From Tubiluchus corallicola (Eukaryota; Priapulida; Priapulimorpha; Priapulimorphida; Tubiluchidae): a stretch of 64,000 bases of DNA. Of this stretch, positions 63,801 through 64,000 are shown in pieces (position 1 is the stretch's first letter; the number at the start of each line of letters is the position of its first letter). A program made the position numbers and the translations under genes. The notes under the pieces were generated by a model that saw nothing but the letters and a program-made list of their open reading frames with translations, was not told the DNA's origin and did no database searches. The stretch spans positions 1-64,000 of the forward strand of contig JAQGDQ010000706.1 of NCBI GenBank assembly GCA_030141605.1, given 5' to 3'.

Positions 63801-63938
63801 ACCCCTACATATGGGACAACTCGTCAAGTTTGATCAACACTCCCGTGACGAGCATAGCAATTAGCGAACCAGAGAACCAATCAGTTTCTAATATTGAAGA
63901 GCTAAAAGAGCCATTGGAGTATTTTATGGACATGGAAA
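13789..63938 (+). CDS. Polycystin-1/REJ-family receptor gene, whole gene model (29 exons found, 3' end outside window)
   Basis: The gene encodes a large cell-surface glycoprotein. Module order: signal peptide, EGF x3, Cys-Cys module, EGF x2, WSC, EGF x2, Cys-Cys module, EGF x3, PKD, REJ, linker, start of GAIN. Exons were joined by GT-AG junctions that keep the frame. Exons 1-14 are joined in phase 1 and each carries one module. From exon 15 the phases vary, as expected for the single REJ-GAIN unit. The PKD-REJ-GAIN order is that of polycystin-1, PKD1L1 and sea urchin REJ proteins, which continue into a GPS cleavage site, a PLAT domain and eleven membrane spans; none of that is in this window. 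Family members act as ciliary or gamete receptors partnered with TRPP channels; a similar role here is inference. EGF arrays also occur in sea urchin REJ proteins. A phase break between exons 23 and 24 means at least one small exon is missing. Confidence 0.9.
14381..15187. mobile_element. Element with TAATGGCACG ends and an internal minisatellite
   Basis: The outer inverted ends are TAATGGCACGTTCAG and CTGAACGTGCCATTA. Between them lie about 15 degenerate units built on AGAGAAGTTGCCAAGC and TTCACAC(G/A)TTGCAACA. The flanks AAAAGTC and GTTTTAG show no clean duplication. It lies in intron 1. Long reading frames here are repeat artefacts. Confidence 0.75.
15188..15926. other. Rest of intron 1; nothing recognised
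   Basis: AT-rich DNA without a convincing exon or repeat. Intron 2 (16035-16842) is likewise featureless apart from a (TTTA)n-rich stretch at 16650-16720. Confidence 0.5.
15927..16034 (+). CDS. Exon 2: EGF-like module 1
   Basis: Acceptor TTTTTCAG, donor GTAAGC, phase 1 on both sides, 36 codons. Six cysteines have EGF spacing, with [12 protein letters not shown] followed by CHC and a final NCE. There is no calcium-binding consensus. Confidence 0.92.
   Translation, partial: SPVRATLACMAERVWFRVRPTCVIVYRVLQVLIVK
16843..16956 (+). CDS. Exon 3: EGF-like module 2
   Basis: Acceptor TAATTTTAG, donor GTACGA, phase 1-1, 38 codons. The module begins D-IAEC and contains [12 protein letters not shown] and GFTGTNCE, a typical six-cysteine EGF fold. 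Confidence 0.93.
17128..17338. repeat. 105 bp direct duplication in intron 3
   Basis: Two adjacent copies begin near ACAAAGAAGAAAAATTACAA and end near GTGATAGTTCGAAATG. The rest of intron 3 up to 18696 shows nothing clear. Confidence 0.85.
18697..18807 (+). CDS. Exon 4: EGF-like module 3
   Basis: Acceptor TTACGCAG, donor GTTTAT, phase 1-1, 37 codons. It starts DFDEC, the opening of calcium-binding EGF domains, with [11 protein letters not shown] and GTHCE. The Asn/Asp after the third cysteine is not in the usual place, so calcium binding is uncertain. Confidence 0.93.
19404..20170. repeat. 31 bp tandem array, about 25 copies
   Basis: The unit spans the blocks AGTTAGTAAACTTCTAAG and TGTTGTAAAGAAT. 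The copies are almost identical, so the array is young or homogenised. It lies in intron 4. Confidence 0.97.
20603..20966. mobile_element. Tc1/pogo-like MITE with TA duplication
   Basis: The inverted ends contain TATCTCGGTT and AACCGAGATA with GGAC/GTCC just inside, flanked by TA on both sides. The interior holds a block (CTGGTTGGCAGGGCGCCACT) that resembles the interior of the CAGGGATGAG MITE. Confidence 0.8.
21573..21704 (+). CDS. Exon 5: Cys-Cys module A
   Basis: Acceptor TTATTTCTAG, donor GTATGT, phase 1-1, 44 codons. It has six cysteines but not the EGF CxC pattern: VCIADPSPC, then NC, then an adjacent pair in MNHDMCC, then a last C before the junction. The same layout recurs in exon 11. 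It could be a diverged EGF or a distinct small module; I do not recognise it. Confidence 0.8.
22433..22564 (+). CDS. Exon 6: EGF-like module 4
   Basis: Acceptor TTTTTTCAG, donor GTAAAT, phase 1-1, 44 codons. It reads [14 protein letters not shown], then a long third loop (about 18 residues) before CHC and GYAGRNCE. The long loop is shared with exon 12. Confidence 0.92.
22618..22700 (+). mobile_element. tRNA-like SINE head
   Basis: A box A-like TGGTTGAGTGG and a perfect box B GGTTCGAGTCC are present. The arms do not pair as a tRNA, so this is a SINE promoter head rather than a tRNA gene. It runs into the (AAT)n tract. Confidence 0.65.
22712..22811. repeat. (AAT)n microsatellite
   Basis: About 100 bp of AAT units, probably the merged tails of two SINE-like insertions facing each other. 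The poly-Tyr frame on the minus strand is an artefact. Confidence 0.95.
22812..23064 (-). mobile_element. tRNA-derived SINE, copy 1
   Basis: On the minus strand it begins CCAGACGGTTTAGTCTAGTGG (a box A), has GTTCGAACC (box B), then a ~170 bp body and an AATAAAGATT-(ATT)n tail. A second copy is at 43.44-43.70 kb. Confidence 0.85.
23195..23320. repeat. Dispersed repeat R2, copy 2
   Basis: Second copy of R2, in intron 6. After it come two direct repeats of about 86 bp (23607-23692 and 24080-24165) that both contain TTTATATTTCATTA and GTAGCCTTCTAGAAT. Confidence 0.7.
24258..24371 (+). CDS. Exon 7: calcium-binding EGF module
   Basis: Acceptor CATCTTTTAG, donor GTAATT, phase 1-1, 38 codons. The DINEC opening and the [10 protein letters not shown] stretch fit the cbEGF consensus (C-x-N-x4-Y-x-C), so this module probably binds calcium. 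It ends GFNGSRCE. Confidence 0.94.
24372..25680. other. Intron 7; nothing recognised
   Basis: AT-rich. A 68-codon minus-strand frame at 25237-25443 has no recognisable domain and no clear splice context. Confidence 0.5.
25681..25959 (+). CDS. Exon 8: WSC domain
   Basis: Acceptor TTCGTTCTTAG, donor GTGGGT, phase 1-1, 93 codons, a complete WSC domain in one exon. Landmarks in order are [30 protein letters not shown], a C...C pair, and [17 protein letters not shown] domains are putative carbohydrate-binding modules first named in yeast wall-stress sensors and found in polycystin-1. This supports the polycystin assignment and suggests glycan contact. Confidence 0.95.
26013..26510 (+). mobile_element. 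hAT-like MITE, family CAGGGATGAG, copy 3
   Basis: A full-length copy in intron 8 with the same termini. The visible flanking duplication is 6 bp, TAGATA. Confidence 0.9.
26739..27032 (+). other. Open frame of 97 codons in intron 8, unassigned
   Basis: An ATG-started frame with a basic centre ([13 protein letters not shown]) and an acidic end. No domain recognised, no clear splice sites, and no second copy seen in the window. It may be a TE remnant or chance. Confidence 0.2.
27685..27792 (+). CDS. Exon 9: EGF-like module
   Basis: Acceptor TGTTTTGCAG, donor GTAAAG, phase 1-1, 36 codons. It reads [16 protein letters not shown] and GFTGEICE. Confidence 0.93.
28490..28859. mobile_element. Inverted-repeat MITE, ~370 bp
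   Basis: The outer ends AGCCTTTTCACAGTTTC and GAACTGTGAAACGGCT are flanked by TA. A second, perfect 19 bp inverted pair (GTCAAAGGTTAAGTGTACC and its complement) lies inside at about 28534 and 28799. Confidence 0.75.
29086..29199 (+). CDS. Exon 10: EGF-like module
   Basis: Acceptor GAATTTTCAG, donor GTACCG, phase 1-1, 38 codons. It opens DIDEC and has [12 protein letters not shown] and GYTGELCD. The aromatic residue expected before the fourth cysteine is replaced by Asp. Confidence 0.93.
29269..29705 (+). mobile_element. 3' fragment of an RTE-like LINE
   Basis: A degenerate frame reads [14 protein letters not shown], typical of the end of RTE-type reverse transcriptase ORFs. The tail reads [11 protein letters not shown], then GKAGKK, a common 3' end of such LINEs. 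AAGCCCGGATAAATTAGGGA and AGGAAGGGCATCCGCC also fit. It is interrupted by stops and truncated at 5'. Confidence 0.7.
30205..30450. repeat. 155 bp duplication in intron 10
   Basis: Two copies share GACCGCTTTTATGCAGGCCA and GATCCATAACTTGGCTT. No coding signal in 29706-30648. Confidence 0.8.
30649..30765 (+). CDS. Exon 11: Cys-Cys module B
   Basis: Acceptor CAATTTCAG, donor GTTTGT, phase 1-1, 39 codons. The cysteine layout copies exon 5: GCFVLPC, GC, an adjacent pair in MFYDCC, and a final C before the junction. This is the second copy of an unrecognised module that sits between EGF groups. Confidence 0.8.
31125..31822. repeat. Dispersed repeat R1, copy 2
   Basis: Corresponds to the later part of copy 1 and begins near AATTAAAGCGCAAGAAAACT. 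It lies in intron 11. Confidence 0.8.
32246..32537. repeat. Dispersed repeat R3, copy 1
   Basis: It shares about 290 bp with 34577-34960, including TGTCAGCTTTTTCATTACCT and CTAGTGGCGAGAAGTTGTAC. It sits in intron 11. Confidence 0.85.
32913..33047 (+). CDS. Exon 12: EGF-like module
   Basis: Acceptor TTTGTTTACAG, donor GTAAAC, phase 1-1, 45 codons. It reads [13 protein letters not shown], an extended loop, CNC and GFAGQKCE. The loop length resembles exon 6. Confidence 0.92.
33856..33969 (+). CDS. Exon 13: calcium-binding EGF module
   Basis: Acceptor TACTGTTTAG, donor GTATGA, phase 1-1, 38 codons. DFDEC plus [10 protein letters not shown] fits the cbEGF consensus (C-x-D-x4-Y-x-C). The C-terminal loop [10 protein letters not shown] is less typical. 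Confidence 0.94.
34577..34960. repeat. Dispersed repeat R3, copy 2 with internal duplication
   Basis: The first ~100 bp (CATGAAATACAGAGTGTTTAC to CACCAAAACGCTTCA) is present twice in tandem. It lies in intron 13. Confidence 0.85.
35262..35366 (+). CDS. Exon 14: last EGF-like module
   Basis: Acceptor TGGTTTTAG, donor GTAGTC, phase 1-1, 35 codons. It reads [16 protein letters not shown] and GFTGRRCE. The phase-1 donor joins exon 15 to give RCED-MVV. Confidence 0.92.
35788..36175. repeat. 55 bp tandem array, seven copies
   Basis: The unit contains ACCTGGGTTCTGGTCTAAC and GATAGTGGTTCATGCTGTT. It lies in intron 14. Confidence 0.95.
36612..37318 (+). CDS. Exon 15: PKD domain and first part of REJ
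   Basis: Acceptor TAATTCAG (phase 1), donor GTAAGT (phase 0); at 235 codons it is the longest exon. The first ~110 residues form a PKD domain with WDMGDS (consensus WDFGDG) and [16 protein letters not shown] (consensus HxYxxPGxYxVxV). The rest begins the REJ region: [11 protein letters not shown], a lone cysteine in YNECSD, and [14 protein letters not shown]. An open frame extends upstream to 36392, but the acceptor at 36611 and the phase match with exon 14 fix the start. Only one PKD repeat is present; human polycystin-1 has sixteen. Confidence 0.93.
37496..37806. repeat. 60 bp tandem array, five copies
   Basis: The unit contains ACATTTTGTACATCTTTAAT and CCTAAAGAATTTCAAG. It lies in intron 15, whose remainder (37.81-38.83 kb) shows nothing clear. 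Confidence 0.95.
38830..39029 (+). CDS. Exon 16: REJ region
   Basis: Acceptor CATTTGCAG (phase 0), donor GTATGT (phase 2). It contains [15 protein letters not shown] and ASASYDPDD, which match the REJ signature 'GG..R......L.LD.S.SYDP' of polycystin-1. Asn in NVT is a possible glycosylation site. Confidence 0.92.
39566..39787. repeat. Dispersed repeat R1, fragment
   Basis: Matches the first part of copy 1 (GTTTATATTGCATGGAAACC, ACGCCATTTTTC, AAATTGATTTTACTAATTAC). It ends at the AGAGACTTGGCTTTT block. Confidence 0.75.
40161..41280. repeat. 160 bp tandem array, seven copies, in intron 16
   Basis: The unit starts ACAGAAATTTGTATTTCTTA and repeats at exactly 160 bp. Variants (CTAAGCATT vs CAAAGTATT; CTGCTAG vs CTGATAG) are shared among units. 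Each unit holds a 68-70 codon frame only because of the repeat. Confidence 0.97.
41590..41687 (+). CDS. Exon 17: REJ region
   Basis: Acceptor AATTTTCAG (phase 2), donor GTAAGA (phase 1). The join to exon 16 gives [10 protein letters not shown], the conserved 'F.W.C' of REJ. The exon continues with a second cysteine in DPGCYGNY. Confidence 0.92.
42231..42378 (+). CDS. Exon 18: REJ region
   Basis: Acceptor TTTTATTTTAG (phase 1), donor GTAGGT (phase 2). It encodes [18 protein letters not shown], then [20 protein letters not shown] and PVVKLT. This is the REJ beta strand with its 'sK..R.a...Q.v.v..g..P.v' motif. Confidence 0.92.
42651..42862 (+). CDS. Exon 19: REJ region
   Basis: Acceptor TGCCTTTAG (phase 2), donor GTGTGT (phase 1). 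It contains CLKNC and, further on, ATCTNCNKS followed by YFWSV, matching the paired-cysteine stretch of polycystin REJ. N-glycosylation motifs include NKS and NKT. An in-frame extension past the donor ends at a stop about 60 bp on. Confidence 0.9.
43440..43697 (+). mobile_element. tRNA-derived SINE, copy 2
   Basis: Same family as the copy at 22.8-23.06 kb: GACGGTTTAGTCTAGTGG, GATCGAACC, then GGTACCTGCTGTTGCCCTGC and an (ATT)n tail. Its tail is interrupted by a Helitron-like element at 43698. Confidence 0.88.
43698..44555 (+). mobile_element. Helitron-like element, copy A
   Basis: It begins TCTATATATTAAT after an A and ends CCTTTGCTAG before a T. A hairpin GCAAAA-TC-TTTTGC lies about 10 bp before the CTAG end. 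There are no terminal inverted repeats and no target duplication. It is inserted in the ATT tail of the SINE. Non-coding. Confidence 0.85.
44556..44787 (+). mobile_element. Helitron-like element, copy A2 (partial)
   Basis: It starts TCGTATATATTAATTCTAC directly after the CTAG of copy A. It is internally deleted compared with copy B and loses similarity near TTTTTGATAAAATG, before any CTAG. Confidence 0.75.
45328..45464 (-). CDS. Nested gene exon 2: LRR C-terminal cap and stop
   Basis: Minus-strand acceptor TTTTCTAG (phase 1) joins exon 1 to give [14 protein letters not shown], then LMCGNPKSV and a TAA stop at 45328. The L-x-C...W...C..P pattern is that of an LRR C-terminal cap, which completes the protein at about 265 residues. 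A candidate AATAAA signal for this strand lies at about 45070. Confidence 0.75.
46582..47239 (-). CDS. Nested gene exon 1: secreted LRR-like protein
   Basis: This minus-strand exon lies inside intron 19 of the polycystin-like gene. The ATG at 47239 opens a signal peptide (hydrophobic core [16 protein letters not shown]). A cysteine-rich N-terminal cap follows (HLCSHF, NCTIFC, KCYSG, GYC), then leucine-spaced repeats such as [18 protein letters not shown] and [20 protein letters not shown]. There are three N-glycosylation motifs (NCT, NFT, NSS). The exon ends at AGAG|GTAAGT in phase 1. The open frame runs another 80 bp, but the donor and the fit of exon 2 support splicing. Layout resembles small secreted LRR proteins; no specific function is claimed. 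Confidence 0.8.
47424..48194 (+). mobile_element. Helitron-like element, copy B
   Basis: It begins TCGCATATATTAATTCTAC after an A and ends GGGCCTTTGCTAG before a T. The 3' hairpin is GCAAATTTTTTTGC. It starts about 185 bp upstream of the nested gene's start codon. Confidence 0.87.
48631..49373 (-). mobile_element. Helitron-like element, copy C
   Basis: On the minus strand it runs from TCGTATATATTAATTCC (after A) to GGGCCTTTGCTAG (before T). It is inverted relative to copy B, with about 440 bp between them. Confidence 0.87.
49374..50191. other. End of intron 19; nothing recognised
   Basis: AT-rich DNA with no convincing exon or repeat. 42.86-43.42 kb at the other end of this intron is similar. 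Confidence 0.5.
50192..50290 (+). CDS. Exon 20: REJ region
   Basis: Acceptor CAAATTTCAG (phase 1), donor GTGAAT (phase 1). It encodes [23 protein letters not shown], matching the REJ 'N.pP..G.C...P..G' motif. Intron 19 before it is 7.3 kb and holds the nested gene and the Helitron-like elements. Confidence 0.92.
50881..51291. repeat. ~160 bp duplication in intron 20
   Basis: Two copies (50881-51046 and 51138-51291) share ACTAAGCAAGTGACTAA, CGCTACGCTAGC and TTAGCGCATGATAAA. Confidence 0.85.
51518..52490. mobile_element. Inverted-end element with an LTR-like segment
   Basis: The ends GTACTTGTCGGAAAATC and GATTTCCCGACAAGTAC are inverted repeats. A second inverted pair (CCCGAAGATAAATTTAATTT and its complement) lies at about 51547 and 52070. 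Between 52085 and 52400 a TATAAAAGC box at 52232 and AATAAA at 52367 look like a retroelement LTR. No coding capacity. Confidence 0.6.
52596..52718 (+). CDS. Exon 21: REJ region
   Basis: Acceptor TTTTACTAG (phase 1), donor GTTTGT (phase 1). It encodes [21 protein letters not shown], the REJ 'C.g..D....l.Y.f' motif. A GTAAGA donor 15 bp earlier looks stronger, but using it would bring exon 22 to a stop after three codons. The later donor keeps the frame, so a short transcript from the earlier site is conceivable. Confidence 0.88.
53080..53225 (+). CDS. Exon 22: end of REJ
   Basis: Acceptor TTTTTTTAG (phase 1), donor GTAAGT (phase 0). It contains [20 protein letters not shown], equivalent to the REJ 'LPpG......v.v.V.D' ending. 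There is one N-glycosylation motif (NYS). Confidence 0.92.
53310..54095. mobile_element. hAT relic with TAGGGTTACCATA ends
   Basis: The ends are TAGGGTTACCATA and TATGGTAACCCTA. Inside, a short frame ([16 protein letters not shown]) resembles the N-terminal start of hAT-derived proteins, but it is frameshifted and truncated. The target duplication is unclear. Confidence 0.7.
54286..54793 (+). mobile_element. hAT-like MITE, family CAGGGATGAG, copy 4
   Basis: A full-length copy in intron 22. The flanking duplication is CATTAC (6 bp). Confidence 0.9.
54794..55613. other. End of intron 22; nothing recognised
   Basis: AT-rich DNA. Open frames at 55039 and 55390 have no recognisable domain outside exon 23. 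Confidence 0.5.
55614..55764 (+). CDS. Exon 23: post-REJ helical segment
   Basis: Acceptor TTTTCGTGTAG (phase 0), donor GTAAGC (phase 1). It encodes about 50 residues, including [17 protein letters not shown] and [13 protein letters not shown], a predicted helical stretch corresponding to the region after REJ in polycystin-1. Its last bases (GGAGACATA...) and donor start the adjacent 100 bp tandem array. The phase-1 end does not fit exon 24. Confidence 0.85.
55749..58445. repeat. 100 bp tandem array starting in exon 23
   Basis: About 27 units with an exact 100 bp period up to about 56.78 kb. They then become irregular, with many small insertions and deletions. Each unit contains GTTACAGTTTTTATTGG and GGAGACATAAACGATAAGC. 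The first, diverged unit is the end of exon 23 with its GTAAGC donor. Confidence 0.95.
58450..59096. other. Intron 23 after the array; candidate microexon
   Basis: Unique AT-rich DNA. The 11 bp stretch 58598-58608, between a TAG and a GTAAGT, would correct the phase break between exons 23 and 24. No other segment here fits. Confidence 0.3.
59097..59429. mobile_element. pogo/Tigger-like MITE
   Basis: The ends CAGTCAACCCTCGTTAAACC and its near-complement are flanked by TA. This is the typical terminus and target site of pogo-type Tc1/mariner elements. Confidence 0.9.
59643..59735 (+). CDS. Exon 24: helical linker segment
   Basis: Acceptor GATTGTGCAG, donor GTAAGT, phase 0-0, 31 codons. It encodes [20 protein letters not shown], a plausible helix like the linker of polycystin-1. 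The start is fixed because the other two phases meet stops quickly. It therefore cannot join exon 23 directly. Confidence 0.75.
60303..60391 (+). CDS. Exon 25: helical linker segment
   Basis: Acceptor AATCTTTCAG (phase 0), donor GTACGT (phase 2). It encodes [20 protein letters not shown] and then [10 protein letters not shown]. The donor and the last few exon bases are duplicated 82 bp downstream. Confidence 0.8.
60386..60549. repeat. 82 bp duplication including a splice donor
   Basis: CTACTCAGTACGTATTCTG and the next ~60 bp occur twice. The first copy holds the exon 25 end and donor. The second copy is intronic. Confidence 0.92.
60820..60917. repeat. (AAT)n / (AAC)n / (ACG)n microsatellite
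   Basis: Trinucleotide tract in intron 25. A shorter ATT tract lies at 60237-60265, an AT tract at 59820-59842, and a CTG tract at 61349-61372. Confidence 0.9.
61413..61855. mobile_element. Harbinger-like MITE
   Basis: The ends AGCCCATTTCACACTG and its near-complement are flanked by TTA on both sides. The 3 bp target site is typical of PIF/Harbinger. It lies in intron 25. Confidence 0.75.
61964..62096 (+). CDS. Exon 26: helical, N-glycosylated segment with GC donor
   Basis: Acceptor TGCAAACAG (phase 2). It encodes [20 protein letters not shown] and then two N-glycosylation motifs (NES, NST). The frame hits a stop at 62118 and no GT donor suits exon 27. The sequence CAACAG|GCAAGT at 62096 is an exact GC-AG donor consensus and gives the needed phase 0. 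Confidence 0.78.
62653..62803 (+). CDS. Exon 27: helical segment before GAIN
   Basis: Acceptor GTATTTTTAG (phase 0), donor GTAAGC (phase 1). It encodes [19 protein letters not shown], a threonine-rich stretch, and [14 protein letters not shown]-donor look-alike (CAGCAG|GCAAGT) lies inside the exon, but using it would bring exon 28 to a stop after three codons. Confidence 0.85.
62804..63246. other. Intron 27; nothing recognised
   Basis: Contains a GGAAAAGTCAGG-like purine stretch at 62880-63000. Intron 26 (62097-62652) and intron 28 (63345-63781) also show no repeat or extra exon. Confidence 0.5.
63247..63344 (+). CDS. Exon 28: approach to GAIN domain
   Basis: Acceptor TTTTTCGTAG (phase 1), donor GTGAAA (phase 0). 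It encodes [20 protein letters not shown] with a glycosylation motif NDT, then KVFDVQ. It probably begins the beta-rich part of the GAIN-like region. Confidence 0.85.
63782..63938 (+). CDS. Exon 29: GAIN-like domain start; gene continues past window
   Basis: Acceptor TTTATTTTCAG (phase 0), donor GTAATT (phase 1). It contains [22 protein letters not shown] and [11 protein letters not shown]. These parallel the polycystin GAIN pattern 'NPfp.....Y.vst.V.s...' and the later 'l..Pi.i' strand. Further exons for GAIN, GPS, PLAT and membrane spans should follow beyond 64 kb. Confidence 0.85.
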
Positions 63939-64000
63939 GTAATTGACAATGGCTGTTTATTGCTGTGATTTTAGTGAAATGTTACTTGTTACTACTGTTG

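Overview
This is nuclear DNA from an animal: AT-rich, with long introns holding many degenerate DNA transposons, SINE-like elements and tandem arrays, and short exons that mostly encode one extracellular module each. Consensus GT-AG junctions keep an open reading frame from exon to exon. The proteins point to an invertebrate metazoan, but I cannot name the lineage from sequence alone.

The main gene runs left to right from 13.79 kb and leaves the window at its right edge. I can place 29 coding exons (about 1,460 codons). In order they encode a signal peptide, three EGF-like modules, a Cys-Cys module, two EGF modules, a WSC domain, two EGF modules, a second Cys-Cys module, three EGF modules, one PKD domain, a REJ region over exons 15-22, an N-glycosylated linker, and the start of a GAIN-like domain. 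This is the extracellular half of a polycystin-1/REJ-family membrane protein. The GPS, PLAT and membrane parts should lie beyond the window. One reading-phase break between exons 23 and 24 shows that a small exon is still missing from my model.

To the left, three EGF exons on the minus strand (10.2, 8.2 and 3.8 kb) belong to a second, divergently transcribed EGF gene that leaves the window on the left. Its last visible exon lies in the loop of a 6.3 kb inverted-repeat structure. A separate two-exon gene for a small secreted LRR-like protein sits on the minus strand inside intron 19 (45.3-47.2 kb), between Helitron-like elements.

The rest is mobile and repetitive DNA. It includes hAT-like MITEs with clear target duplications, Helitron-like elements with TC...CTAG ends, tRNA-derived SINEs, pogo- and Harbinger-like MITEs, a LINE 3' fragment, and arrays of 24, 31, 55, 60, 97, 100 and 160 bp units. 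The 100 bp array is notable because its unit is derived from the 3' end and splice donor of exon 23.
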